This document shows positions 51,783 to 64,000 of a DNA stretch of 64,000 nucleotides, piece by piece. Origin of the DNA: Mansonella perstans. Lineage: Eukaryota; Nematoda; Chromadorea; Rhabditida; Onchocercidae. A program made the position numbers and the translations under genes. Positions within the stretch are counted from its first letter, which is position 1. Each line of letters starts with the position of its first letter. The notes below the pieces were generated by a model. The model saw only the letters and a program-made list of their open reading frames with translations. It was not told the origin of the DNA and did not search any database. The DNA lies in the NCBI GenBank assembly GCA_037074765.1, contig JBAMDO010000178.1, forward strand, positions 55,083-119,082, written 5' to 3'.

Positions 51783-54700
51783 TATATAGCATCTGAAAAA
51801 AAAAAAAAAAAAAATCAAATTTGTTATGTCCAAACATTAATACTACCAAAGCAATTTAAATGTTTTTTTTTCAACGATTACCCTGTCACTTTTCTCAAGG
51901 AACTGCACCAGCATAAATATTAATTCTTTGCAGGTATATGAAATAGATTCAGCAAACCTATACGTGTACAATATCTAAAAGATCTTAGAATACAAACTAC
52001 AAACCAAACCGTTGTATCGGATGCAAGAATTACGGAGGAATCCATCATAAAAGATGTTTACTTATATCCACCTATTCCGTAATAAGGATATCAGTTTTAA
52101 AGATAAAATTTAAATTCAAATTAGATCATCATAACTACAGATTCCTACCAAAATTTATATATTTTATGCCGAGTTTTTTTTTTCTTTTTTTTAGAAATTT
52201 GATCAGATGTTCTTGAGACTTCACTTAATGTGCCTCATTTTATTTCTATCATAAATAAGGAATTGATTCCTCATTTACACTGCGCATTCATATCCAAATA
52301 AACTTGTATTCTCTAATCAATAGAAACAAATTATTAAACTTACCACATTAATCAAAAACAAATTGTTTAAATTCGCAAAATGAAGCGTTAATTTGATAAA
52401 TCACTGAAATCAAAAAATCTGAAATAAATTTTTCATGAATTTGAAACAAAGAAAAGAGATGAACGATGCATAGCAGCACATAAGTCATAGCCATGTAAGT
52501 TTTCTCTTCTAAATAGTGAAGTTAAATAATATCAATTTTTTATCCTTCGATTATAGCTATTAATTAATATTTCATCCCTGTATATACTGAAAATAATGCG
52601 AACGAATGAAATGAAATAATCATTAAAATGTGATTAACTAACAATATTTAAAGCGAGCAGCTTATTTCTTTGTTTTTACTAAAATTTCGATTTCTAGAAT
52701 AAAGAGAAAATTTCAAAAGTAGCATAATAGCGATTACGCTAATATGCCGTACAAATGTTATTCACTGATCCTCGTTATTCATTCTACCAATTAGGATTGG
52801 TATAGTTTATTTCAATATATATTTATGAAGCAAATCTTCCACTATCATTAGCTATCATACATTTATATGATTTGTAAAAATTCTGCTATTTCATAAAATT
52901 ACAAAATAGGAATTTCAAAAAAATATTCAATCATTTTTATCATAAATAAATAAAAGCATGTTTTTTGTATTTATAACAATCACTCGCTGTCATTTTCATA
53001 TCATTTCTAAAAGTTTTGAAAAATCGTCCAAAAATTTGTTGAAAAAGCCAGCTATTGTTCGATTATCTATAAATTTGAATTTGGCAAAAATATGATGAAT
53101 AAGCGTTATTGCTTACTTCTTTTCAAATATACACAAGAAATAATTCTAAATGAACGAATCCCTCAATTATTTAGCTTTTATCTTTGAAAGAAGCTGGAAA
53201 ATTACAAAGCTATATCCAAGAGAGTCAAAAAAGAAATGCAAAGAATTAGCCATAGACCAGGAAGATTTCGTATAACAAAATAAAATTCATTGATAAAAGT
53301 TTACAATATATGATATTTGATATTGTAAATGTTACAATTTAAGAAAAAATCTTCAAATTACAAATCGATATAACTCATAAGCATATGAATATATGACAGA
53401 AAATATTGGAGCGTAACTTCCTTATCTGAAGTTGACAGAAAAATATTTGATAGAAAAAAAAGTGAAGGGCAAAGAAAAGACCTTGAGAATCTTTTGATCA
53501 ATTACAGTGATTCCTATCTACCCATTACTGTTACCTTTTTCAATCCAATACCCTCTTCGACATTATCAATACCCGATTCCTTTAATAAATGAACAAATTA
53601 GTGTCAACTGCTTGAATGGCACTATGGAAATTTAGCATTTTTGCAATTAAGAATTAAATTTATAATCTATCAACCATCAAATATTTCACGACATTATGAT
53701 ACATGCCACTCAATTCAATTGATTCCTCATTTTTACTCACTGCTAAATAACGTGATACTTACTTAGCAGTGGGATTATATATAGCCATATTTAAAGCATA
53801 AGAAGGATAGATCTAGAATAACGTATATTTAGTATATAATTACAGATATTAGGATATTCAAAAAAGAAAACAGTTTCAATTATCCATTTCCAATATTTTA
53901 TTTATTTTGCTTCAACTCACTTCTCCCTCTCTCTTTCGTTGATCTACTCTTTCAATTACAACTAATGAAGGAAACCTATTTAGCATTGTATAAAATATTC
54001 CAGTCCTTTCTACCTCCATTTGAAGATAATAACTATTAGAAATTAAAGCAAAAGCGAACAACTGTTCTTTTCCTTCTTACAATTTTCTGGCGCCATATAC
54101 TTTCTTCTGATAGAACTATAGTACCCATTTCGATAGATCAATCGGGGAGACAAAAATAAATGACTGATAAGTTGTGTATGTTGAATTTTTAGTGGGACTT
54201 TATTCAAAATGCGAAAGAGATGAATGACCCAGACAGCACTTACACTTTATTATAGATCATTTTATTCGAGTAAAACAAATTTAATCCTTTAGTAGTAAAG
54301 AAAACTGCAAAAAGATGAAATATATGTATACATATATAAATAAGTAAGCAAATAAAACTACATTTAAACTTATCAAATATTGTTTAAAAAAAGTTGAATT
54401 GTCAATATTTGACAAAAATAATATAGCTTTATTACTGTGTTTATTATTTACTGTGATTATGTGAAGGAATTCGAGAATCATTGAACAGAATTTGCCTGCA
54501 AAAATAAAAGATGAAAAAAAAGAAATGACTGAAGAAATATTAATATTTAATAAAAAAAATGAATCACATTAAGTATTTATAATTGTAGCTTATCATTTTT
54601 TTCCGTTGATGAATATATCAAGGATACACTTATAATAATTTTAAAATTTCGAATAAACAGAAATACATTTTTTATTTTTTTTTTCTAAAAAGGAATTTCA

Positions 54701-55176
54701 TAATGATTTATATAACCTATCACTTACCAACAATACTATTCAAGGGGTCAAATCAATCTAATTCGTTCGGTGATGTTGCTGTTCTATTTGATCATTTATC
54801 GCAATTAATAGCATAGGTCTAAAAATCGATTAGTAAAATCGATCCGTTTCGCTGAAATACTGTTGATAATGGGATCAAGTCATTAAAATATCCATTATTA
54901 TCCTGGAGTTTCTTGGAGTCAGGCCACAGACAGAAATTTCCTCAAGATTATTATTCTGGAGTTTTTTTTTCTTAGGATCAGGTCACGGAAAAAAATTCTC
55001 ACATATAAAAAAAATGAAAATTATATAAGACAGTTATTTGTGCAACATAACAAATTATTTTTCTATTTGTTAGAGAAAGATTAAGCATTGATCAAGCCAA
55101 ATTTATCATAAATAATCGAATTTTGTTATTTGCGCCTTCCATTTTGTCGTAGTATTTCAACAAAAAAAACATAATG
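51783..55176. other. Gene-poor AT-rich region
   Basis: About 3.4 kb upstream of the cyclin gene. An A19 run lies at 51796-51814 next to the cyclin start, as part of the acceptor polypyrimidine tract on the minus strand. I found no coding exon supported by splice sites. Confidence 0.55.
54896..55001. repeat. Diverged two-copy tandem repeat, about 53 bases
   Basis: Both halves carry TTATTATYCTGGAGTTT, then GAGTCAGGCCAC or GATCAGGTCACG, then a run of A with CTC. They differ by several substitutions and small indels. Confidence 0.6.
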
Positions 55177-55368
55177 TTACAAAAAAATTTGAGATGGAAT
55201 TCCCACTTTACAAAATAGTTTGATATTTGTCACAATTAAATGAGAATTAGTGACTGATCGAGCGGGAATGTGATTTCCAGCAAATATGAATGCCAATCCA
55301 ATTAAGCAAGACAGTAACAATAGACTGTGCCAAATGCAGAGGTCACCAAAATGATGAATATTAGACAT
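55177..55368 (-). CDS. Hypothetical short ORF with possible signal peptide
   Basis: The 63-codon frame starts MSNIHHFGDLCIWHSLLLLS and continues with a hydrophobic core that could be a signal peptide, then ARSVTNSHLIVTN. A strong donor-like site (TTTT-gtaaag) lies before its stop, so it may be a first exon. I could not find a downstream partner, and it may be chance. Confidence 0.2.
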   Translation of the reverse strand: MSNIHHFGDLCIWHSLLLLSCLIGLAFIFAGNHIPARSVTNSHLIVTNIKLFCKVGIPSQIFL

Positions 55369-55636
55369 GGATTAAAGGTAAAGGTCAGAATGAGGGCAAA
55401 TGTATTTTTTTCCTTTGCTGTCATTCAAATATCTCCTAAAATATACTATTTTCTTTGTGCAATGACATGACAAGTATGAATGGTCATATAACAGGTAGTA
55501 ATGACCGGGAATTTTTGATTTGAAAACAGAGCGGTAAATATTCGACAACGTCGTATCGGTACAGAAAACCTCATACGATCATTTCGCTATAATCTCAAAT
55601 ACATAAAAAAAAAAGGAAGGATGTCTATTAGAAAGT

Positions 55637-56046
55637 TCAGGCGGGATAGAAATTTAAAATAGCTATCGCCTTTGCTGCCCAGACGATGCATTTAAAGTTG
55701 ACATTAAATGATCTCCTCTGATTAGTACTGAAATGATGAATCTTACTACCAAAGAAATGGTAACTGCAAAAGCAATATGATCATTTTTAACAGACAGAAG
55801 CTCATATATATACATATATATATGTACGACCTCTGACCTAAACGAAATAGTTTTAATCATTTGTCTCTGTTGTTCCGCTAAAGATTGTACAATTGGATCA
55901 TATAAAAGAAACACGTGACGTTGATGAATTGCCTCCGTGCAGTAAACAAACAGTTGTCAATCGGAAATTTATTATTTTGATATTTTCGTGAAAATATCAC
56001 TACGCTTTTCGTAATTTTGATCTGCTTCAACTACTGCATCAAGCAT
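55637..56046 (-). CDS. Possible small unrecognised gene, exon borders provisional
   Basis: Two exons fit well: 55932-55838, reading AIHQRHVFLLYDPIVQSLAE and EQQRQMIKTISF, and 55727-55637, reading STNQRRSFNVNFKCIVWAAK then stop. They join in frame with canonical sites. Upstream, an ATG at 56046 directly follows a ttactgcag acceptor (MLDAVVEADQNYEKR). A phase-matching donor after MLDA would connect it, but it wastes coding-like sequence, so the 5' structure is unsure. I do not recognise the protein. It would be about 65-90 residues, soluble and basic at its C-terminus. Confidence 0.32.
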
Positions 56047-56171
56047 CTGCAGTAAACGGATTTATCCGACAGTGGATCCGATGAAATTTTTTTAGAGTAC
56101 CACTAACTCGATACCCTTGAAAAGCTATGATCATATCGTCAGATTTACTGTTCTCAAAAAACGTATAAGAT

Positions 56172-56309
56172 ATGGCAGTGCCGGAAGACAAATAGAATCT
56201 CTACATGGCACTGCCGGAAGACAAAAATAGAATCTCTACATGGCACTGCCGGAAGACAAAAATAGAATCTCCACATGGCACTGCCGGAAGATAAAAATAG
56301 AATCTCTAG
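56172..56309. repeat. 35-base minisatellite, four copies
   Basis: Units start ATGGCACTGCCGGAAGACAA. The first is two bases shorter and reads GGCAGTGCC where the others read GGCACTGCC, the reverse complement of each other. Later copies carry single changes. Confidence 0.96.
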
Positions 56310-57311
56310 GTCGAGCTATAACAGAGAATGGATACAGGGAATGCACAGATTAGCATTCTTAACAAATATCATATGTTATCTATCCGATTTAGCATTTTCG
56401 ACGGATAAGCTTCGGTTCCATTTATAACCGATACCATTGAAATAGAGAATGCATAATGTCATCACATACAGTAAGAAGTAATTGCAGTGATGAGAATGTA
56501 GAAAAAATTGCTAAAAAAAAACTAAAATCCTATAAAAATGAATCATATATGCATGTGATTCGTTTTTACGCCATTTTAATTTCTATTAAATAGGCAGAAA
56601 ATTTTAACAACTTGAAAAAAATAAAAATCAAATAAACAAAACAAACAACAAATCATTCGTTCTACCAGTGAAAACAAGTTAATGAAATAATCAACTTTAA
56701 ATAAAACAAAATAATAATAAAGTATCGCAAAATATGCAAATGAAAAATTTTAAATAAAATTTATTTCAAAAATTTTATTTATTTAAAAATAAAGAAAATT
56801 AAAAATAAGATAATAATAAGTTATAGTTCTCTCTGATATCATCATTTCTTGATATCATCTTTTATTGTATCTTCAATGTTTTATTGTAAAATACACGTAA
56901 CTAATATATTTCCACGCAAAATTTTAATAGAAGGATCAATGTTAGCATGTTTGCAATAGCATCATGAATTGGCAATTATTTCAATTATATTACGATACTG
57001 TATAAGAAAGTAAAAAGTTATTCATGAAACAATAACACTTCGAGTGGAATGGTACCATCTAAGAATTCTCGGGATACCGTACCCCTACCCTTCACCTCTT
57101 CCATTATCTGTTACTAAAGTTCACGATCTACGATACGCCTAATTTTCGAATCCATCTACGTTACTGTTTCGCGGTTTCGTTAATTTAACGAAAATCATGG
57201 CATTCGGCTCATTCGTTAGATGGTGGTTGGCCTGATAAAGCTGGTAGTATCTTTGATAAAGTAATAAAGCTAGTAGTGATAAGGTGATAACTGGTAGCAT
57301 CTTTGCCATTG
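56310..57311. other. Upstream region of the mitochondrial L44 gene
   Basis: AT-rich, including a long stretch of A-rich simple sequence at about 56580-56820. The 200 bases before 57312 are less AT-rich and probably hold the promoter. The minus-strand frame at 57139-57330 overlaps the L44 presequence and is judged a shadow. Confidence 0.5.
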
Positions 57312-60300
57312 ATGGCATCACTATTATCATCGTTGTTGTTTGTCACGAAAAGGCCAGTACTGTTATTATCATGTAAGTCTTTCCTGTTTAAAATGTTTTC
57401 AATTTGAAATTCTATTCGACTTTACATTTCTTCTTGAAAGACGTACGTAGCGTGTAATTTAATTCAAATGTAAACGAAATTTGAAATCGATACGAAGAGT
57501 AATTTTAAGTTCATTTGATCTAACAAATATCTTTTGTGTGATGTTGAAATTTTTCAACATGTGGTAGGAGTGTTGATGCCTGATTAAATTTTATTTCATA
57601 TTTTTTGATTATAGTATAATTATTCACTGGAAGCTTCCTATTGAAGATCAAGAGACGAATAAAAAAGTGAGGAACTGTAAGAGTGAAAAAATTTAATTCA
57701 TTAGATATTTGAATAATTTTTTTGTAAATAAATAATTTATATTTAAGCTCTTAAGTGTATCAGCGAGATATCATAAGACATTTAAAGGTCGATATATCCG
57801 AGCAAGATGGGAAAGGCCATATCTAAAAGATTTATATCATCGACGAATGTTAGTTGGAGCTGATCCTCTGCTAAGTCGTTCTGCATATGCTAACTGGTAT
57901 GATACTGACTTTATGCATCCATGAAGCATTTTACTTGGTGTCCTTTCACAAATCATTCACATAAATCCGATGATGTTTGATCTGTGTTCAGGATTTAATC
58001 CAAACCTTATAAATTATCTGTTTCTATGATTGTAAATTTATTTCACCATTAATTTTTCGAATTTTCGTTATTTTTAATTTAAGAACTAGAGAAGAAAATA
58101 AAAACAAGAGGTTTAGGAAGTTTTTCCAATGATTCAGATCATTTAAATATAGGGATTATGATTCGGAAATTTATGCATTTGGCCATCGAATTGGTGCTCC
58201 AGAAACAGATAAGGATGTGTTAATTCGAGCACTAACTGATAGTTCCTTCTATCAAAGAGCTGATATAGCGGAAGAATCATCGAATGCTCAGCCGAGTAAA
58301 CAAGAAAGTTATGAAGTGAAGGAGCACAACAAACAACTTACTCAACTTGGTTGGCGTTGTACTGTTTCCTATAATCAGTATAAAATTGAGAATTAAATCA
58401 AATGAATGAATGGAAAAGAGTTCAAACTATTGCTATGTGGGTATCAAAAAATCGAATTACCATTAAATAATTGGATCTATTAATGAACAATAGTTTTGAT
58501 CAAATAGCTTTAAAATTTCTTTTGTCCTCCCGTAAATTATTATAGCTGCTCAGTAGGATATACTGGACAGTAAAACTACAGGCAGTGACATTCTATGGAA
58601 GAGTACATGTGCATATTTGCGATATGGCCTACTTCATGCTCCGGAAGAACTCATCACAAGTTTAACTTTGAAACTAATTGCTGATGAACAGATCGCGAAT
58701 TTGGCTACTTATTTGGGCATCAATCATTTGATCCGTACTGCCGAATTTCCGCCATCAAATGTATCTTTATGTAATGCTTTTAAAGCTCTCATCGCAACAT
58801 TGCCTTATCAGAGGTAAACGCTGTTCCTTCCATATATGATGATTGTTTTTGTACATTGAACACTTTTCATTAGCCAGATTCTCATGAACCAATCTTTATG
58901 ATAATTAGGTCTAAGAAAAACTGACAGAGAATGCTTGAAGATTTGATAAGGTTTTTTGCTGTGGATGGATTGGATAAAGAACAATAATCAAATATGTTAT
59001 AACTTTTCCATTTTCTTTTAAAGAGCGAGTGAGAACTCTGCAAACAGGATTGTTCCATTAATTGACTGGGATAAATTGCAGAGCCATTGCTTTAATCCGG
59101 AATGTAATCATACCGCAAATGGTTGATTTGGATATCGAAGAGGTATTCCCATTAGCTGAACCACTTGCAGTGCTTCGGTGTTTCATGTCTTCCAATGCTG
59201 GTGTAGAAGTACAACCTCGCTTGCTGCGCTCGGCAGGTGAAATTAGTGCTGAACCAATATTTATTGCTGGGATTTACGCTAATGAGGAACTTATTGGGCA
59301 AGGTTAATATTTATATTTGTTGCTTCTAATTTCCTCAAGGAGAATTCACTGTTCATATTGATTTCCTCACTAATACAATGCGATTTTGATATGTAATTCC
59401 ATTACGAACTGTCTCGTAAATTCATGATGATTTATGAAAACTAATGTCATGACGAATCCTCGATTTCAGTCTTTAATTCCATCGGTTATGATTCAGTTTT
59501 CTTATATATTCTATTTATATACGGAAACGTTTTTACTAAAAAATTTTTGAATTTTCTTTTGGTGTTTAGTTTGAGACTTTATTTGTCTTAAAGAGGTTTT
59601 TGGGGGACTAATATGCACTGTAAAATTTTAGACTGATGATTAGAATTTCATAAATCTTTTTATATCATTTTGTTATTTAGTTTTGACTCTTTACACTATA
59701 ACAAAATCTGTTGTAATACAAAGTTGAAGTAAATTAATATAAGTCGATAGGATTGCTAATCTTCTATATGTTATTTGAAATTCTTTCCTAAAATAGAGTG
59801 AGAACTAAGTTTTTATATAGCGCCAGGTAATCTATATAAGGAGTGAATAAATTTTAAAAAGCCAATGTGCATACAGTGGCTTATGTATCGTTCTTTGGCG
59901 GTAGTTGAAAGAATATTTGAGGGATTGGTTGCTTGAGAATTGGAGCAAACCATTAGAATTATTCCTGAAATGATCTGTACTGCAAATTCCTTAGTGTTAA
60001 AGTCAGTTGCTTATGATGGATAAAAAAACGGTTGCTTTGCATATAAAAAACGGTTGCTTTTTGACTCTAAAATGTGACAGGTTTAGAGGGGCAGTAAGCG
60101 CAGAACAAAGAAGTTAATATTGTACTCTTTATGTTTGTTGATTTATGATACTACTGTGATCTTCAAATCCTTATTGCTTGCTTCTTTTTTGAAGTTGCCG
60201 ATGCATAATTCTTTGTAATATGGACAAACATAAAAGGGATGAAGAAGAACGAAAGGTCAGATCAATTGGTTTGCTTGTAAGAGAGTGGTTCTGCAGTCTT

Positions 60301-61515
60301 TGAGAACCTTGTAATCCCGTACTCCTTAGTTGTTTATCAATTACCTATGTAATTGCTCATAAAGCTCTGTTTTTTTTTTTTTTTTTTTTTTTTTTTCAGA
60401 CATTTTGCTTCTTATATTTTAAACGAAATGATTTAAGGTCCTGGAGAAACAATACCTATAGCAGTAGATATGGCAGCTATGGATGCATTAATGCGATGTT
60501 GGGGAGTTACAGCTGATAAGAAGTTCCCATTTAGTGAACTTGATTCTCTCACTGATCTTGATTGCTTCAGCAAGCCACATTTTTCTCTTCAAGAGATTTG
60601 TGGTCCTAGGTTGTACTTTTGTTAAAATTTCGGCTACTCTTCTTTTTTTAAAACATTCAATATTTGCCAGTCTGGAGGTCTATTGTTGGATTTAAACAAC
60701 TGTAGAAGAAGAAATGGAGTAATCAGGATGAGAAAAGTGGAATTCTTAAGAATTGAAATCAGTTTTATTTATTTATCACGTTTCATTACATTTCTTAATC
60801 TTTTTGAAAAACGAATGAATCAGTTAAATGACTGGGAAGATTGACGTATATTCACATCCCAATCATTAAATCATTTTTCATGATCTACATTTAAGTTGGG
60901 CTGTTGATGATTGAATAAATTTTCCTTTATTGCAGCTTCATATTAAAATTTGTTGATCTGGAAAAGGAGCAAGAACCGATAAACGTGAAAGAAGTAACGC
61001 TGAGGTATAGGAAGGAAATTGAATCTGTGGTAAGCTCTACTTTTTTTCTTAAAATGTTATGAATAATAGATACGTTATAGCTTCCGAAATCATTCTCCTC
61101 CGTAGTTTTCGTTTCAGCTATATTTCAGCTATAATTAATAATTTAAATATAGCAATGGATGAATGTATTTATGTCTAACGGGTGCTACATTTTTCAAGAA
61201 TATCGTGAACTATTCATGCTTTTTATGATACTTGAAACTAGTCATTCGGGAAGCTCACTATTCATAATTTTATATTTAAATGTTATGCTGTAAGGTTTAC
61301 CCACGATGTTTTTCTTGACATATCAAAAAAATATCACTTTTGCAGATTTATTTCTAATATTTCGTAATTTCTGAAAGCCAAATTAGCGGGTATATCAAGA
61401 TTTTTAGGTTGGTAATCCACTACGACGACGATTACGACATAAATTTTCACGAGGAACGTTTGGTAAACGAAGTTTCCGGTATATTAACAAACCAAAAATA
61501 TGTCAGATATGTTGA
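57312..61515 (+). CDS. mrpl-44: Mitochondrial large-subunit ribosomal protein L44 (RNase III-like)
   Basis: Eight exons join in frame (about 418 residues), starting 57312-57372, 57764-57896 and 58153-58363 and ending at 61515. The N-terminus [20 protein letters not shown] is a typical mitochondrial presequence: basic, hydroxylated, no acid. The family pattern follows: [53 protein letters not shown], then [20 protein letters not shown] with [16 protein letters not shown], the degenerate RNase III and dsRNA-binding regions. L44 is a structural protein of the mitoribosome near the exit tunnel. The tail is strongly basic ([20 protein letters not shown]). The exon 3/4 junction (58363/58557) is the least certain. 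An alternative splice at 59021 was rejected because it leads to an early stop. Confidence 0.93.
60370..60396. repeat. T27 homopolymer
   Basis: Run of 27 T shortly before the acceptor of an L44 exon; part of an unusually long polypyrimidine tract. Confidence 0.9.
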
Positions 61516-63106
61516 ATTGGTTTATTTTTTTTGAGTTGTTTATGATTGCTTTATTGGTTGTGATTTAATCTTTCGGTTTTATTCTTTAGAAAAGAAATTG
61601 AATTTAAAAAAATTGGTGTTTCTGATAATTGGCTATAAATGAATCGATGTTTAAAGTTAAAACTGAATCGACCTATTTATTTAAATCTGTTAATACTATA
61701 TAAAAGATATTGTAAAAGTGTTGGTGGTAGTTGTTTTTGTTTTGTTTCATGAGAATAAAGAGAAGGAACATAGATATATTTTATCGCTGCTAACTTAATT
61801 TCTTTTTTGCTTCTAAGTTCAGTTTTTTCGTTGAATTATGAAAGAATTATTTATTTACTGCAGCAAACATTTCCCTTCTTTTGCAATTTCGTTGATATAC
61901 GTTCATATGTTCATTATGTTTATTTCAAGAATGCATGTTTCTGTTCTGTTTTTTTTTTTTTTTTTTTTTTTAACTATAAAAGATTTCATTTTATGTTCAT
62001 TAAATGAAATCAGTTAGAAATCCCTGAAATTCATAATAAAGTCTATTCTTCATTCTTTTACTATGCATTGTCATGCATATCATTGTACCATGTGTTTTTC
62101 ATTTTCAAAAATAAAAATATTTTTGTTGAAATTGAAAAAAAAGAACACAGCAATGCAGTTTTGCAGTAATTTGTGACGATTAAAGTGTACACTATCATAC
62201 TTTTATGTTTGTTTATATATCGGGTTATACAATTTATTTCAAAATTGATAAAAAATATAACTGAAATGATTGATTAGAAAGTTCCTAAAAATATGGAATC
62301 GTTTTTCTTAAATTAAATAGTATTGAAATCTTTTTCAAGAATACATTTCTTAATTATACTTTTTGGTCGATTTGTTTTTTTTTCTTATATATATTTTTCA
62401 GTAATTATAATGCTGGGATCTTATCGTTGCAAACATAGTATTTTCTTTAAATTCGTATCATTACTTCAAAATATTTTTTTAAATTAAGTATTATAATTAT
62501 GAATATATGTTTTTTTTTTGACCTGAGCCATTTAGTAATTAATTGAAAACATTCAGAAATCGTACCTCATGTATGTCAAATGTTTTGCAAACAAATCTTT
62601 GACGAAATAAATAGAATGGATAGATGGATTAAGTGAATTTATCAAGAAATCATTCATGAAATGACGCAATCTAATTAATAATAGAAGGAAGAGAAAAGCA
62701 GTAGGATCTGTGAAGTTTTGAACTGCATTGAGCTTATTTTTTTCATGGAAAAGAAGAAAGATTTTAATTATAGATTAAGAATAGATGAAAATTACATGAT
62801 TTGTGCATTATTTTCTTTTAATTTCCTCTTGCTAAAAAAAATAATGAAGATTCAGGTAATTCAAGTACTACTCGATGTTCTTCGCAAAACAAATTCGTTT
62901 TGAAAGAAAAATTTCTATAAATTAGTAACAATCATATGAGCTGTGAAATGGAGTGAAGGAACGAACTGATTAAAAATTAAAATGGAAAATTTTCATATTT
63001 TATTATTCAACTTGAAACTTCAGAAGCTTTTTTCCTTAATTTTCAAATTATTCAATTTGAAAACAAAAGCATTTTTTTACTCTATTTGATTTTTTTAAAA
63101 TTCTTT
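61516..63106. other. 3' flank of L44, no gene seen
   Basis: AT-rich. An AATAAA at about 61754 could be the L44 polyadenylation signal. A T23 run lies at 61949-61971. Open frames at 61807-62007 and 62718-62903 are low-complexity and lack splice partners. Confidence 0.55.
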
Positions 63107-63244
63107 TTAAAAAATAATAATGGAAGTCGTAGCTTTCATCATCGATTCGATATCAATTCGTTGTTCGTCATTCGAAAGACTTGGATTGGTTTCAGCTTGT
63201 TCAACCGATATTGTAGATAGCAATATTTCACTTAAATTATTCAT
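63107..63244 (-). CDS. Possible last exon of a minus-strand gene
   Basis: The minus strand reads MNNLSEILLSTISVEQAETN, then SLSNDEQRIDIESMMKATTS and a stop: 45 residues with acidic, protein-like composition, unlike the low-complexity frames around it. It may be a small ORF, or the C-terminal exon of a gene whose upstream exons lie further right. An aatttaag acceptor lies just inside the frame. Function unknown. Confidence 0.28.
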   Translation of the reverse strand: MNNLSEILLSTISVEQAETNPSLSNDEQRIDIESMMKATTSIIIF

Positions 63245-64000
63245 AAAAATTATTCAAATTCATATTTTCCTCTATTGATTGTTCTTTAATTGCCTTTTTT
63301 TTTCCTTTTTTTCGAGATTCTTTTTTTAAATTTTCCTAAAATTATTTTTGTTCCATTAATTTTGAATTTTTCAACAAATTTTGCCAAAGCAAAGAAAAAA
63401 AATCTCTTTCTTAGTTATCTCCGTGTTCAACATTGCAAATGTAGCAAAACTTTGTTTGCTAACATTTCAAATTTTCCCCTAAAGTGAAATTTGTGAATAA
63501 TTTTATCAATATTACCACCAATGTCAAGTAAAACATTTCAATATTGTCCCATCCCTAATTTATCTATCGAATGTCATCATTCAAATTCCAGTTTTTATTA
63601 ATTTTTCTTCTCAAATTCGGCCTGTTTCAATCGAACCTGTTCAATTTATTCTGTTTAACAGAAATCTATTTATCATTCTGTCCATATTTGTTTCTTATTA
63701 TTATTGATATTTCTCATTGCACTATCGCATTTATCCTAATTAGAGACGAAGTAATAGTTATAACAATAAAATTATTGACTGGAATTAATATGTTTACTCA
63801 TTAACTTGCCTTTATTATGACTTCATTGATGGGTAACAACAAAAGATATTATCAGTTTAATTTTTAACTCAGTATCAAAAGTGTTATTTTTCATTGTTAT
63901 TTCGTCATCAAATTATTATCTTGTCAATTCATTTTAATATTCTGCAAATTGCAAACTGATTCGTTGTCTGTGATAATTGAAATGGTAATTTCATACTATT
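63245..64000. other. AT-rich window end, no gene recognised
   Basis: T-rich on the plus strand, giving long but low-complexity open frames (63290-63487, 63571-63804). No exon with splice support seen before the window edge. Confidence 0.5.

Noticed and set aside
54980..55368. Neuropeptide-precursor idea: signal-like ORF followed in the same frame by EILRQNGRRK
   Set aside because: A stop codon separates the two parts and no intron removes it convincingly; the amidation-like end may be chance.
57139..57330. Minus-strand frame with a hydrophobic segment
   Set aside because: Overlaps the first exon of mrpl-44 antisense; its hydrophobic residues mirror the presequence Leu/Ser codons.
59021..59147. 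Alternative L44 exon start at the ttttaaag acceptor
   Set aside because: It keeps frame briefly but reads a stop after TANG; the acceptor at 59081 restores the conserved L44 sequence.
61807..62007. Plus-strand frame rich in Phe
   Set aside because: Driven by a T23 run and low complexity; no splice partners.

Overview
This window looks like chromosomal DNA from a nematode, most likely a filarial (spirurid) worm. The DNA is very AT-rich. Genes are broken into many short exons, with introns of roughly 100-1200 bases and T-rich acceptors ending TTTCAG. Several start codons lie a few bases after an orphan acceptor AG, as expected for spliced-leader trans-splicing. The best protein resemblances are to nematode housekeeping genes. 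I had no database search; names come from motifs read after splicing exons by hand and checking that the reading frame holds across every junction.

Layout, left to right. 0.37-3.4 kb (-): divergent PP1-like serine/threonine phosphatase with an acidic serine-rich N-terminal extension. 4.9-6.8 kb (+): unrecognised 139-residue protein. About 6.95-7.15 kb (+): T-rich fragment resembling a mitochondrial cox1 3' end. 7.6-11.0 kb (-): remains of a small tandem family of cysteine-bearing, probably membrane-anchored proteins. 12.9-17.5 kb (-): three-RRM hnRNP F/H protein (SYM-2). 20.2-23.75 kb (-): V-ATPase subunit B (VHA-12), preceded by two minisatellites. 26.9-28.6 kb (-): SDS3/SUDS3 subunit of the Sin3 deacetylase complex. 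29.3-38.2 kb (+): N4BP2/NONU-1-type protein with P-loop kinase, CUE-like and Smr domains. 39.7-45.5 kb (+): protein with four SH3 domains; its large first intron holds the whole single-exon TAF8 gene (40.5-41.6 kb). 47.2-51.8 kb (-): A-type cyclin. 51.8-57.3 kb: mostly gene-poor, with weak exon candidates near 55.2-56.0 kb. 57.3-61.5 kb (+): mitochondrial ribosomal protein L44. 61.5-64 kb: no firm gene, with a possible exon at 63.1 kb.

The genes do not form one pathway. They cover transcription and chromatin (TAF8, SDS3), RNA processing and surveillance (SYM-2, NONU-1-like), cell cycle (cyclin A), organelle acidification (VHA-12) and mitochondrial translation (MRPL44). Spacing between neighbours is mostly above 1 kb, so I see no clear operon. 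The least explained parts are the tandem small-protein family at 7.6-11 kb, the divergent phosphatase, the coding-like sequence inside a vha-12 intron, and the GC-rich minisatellite upstream of vha-12.
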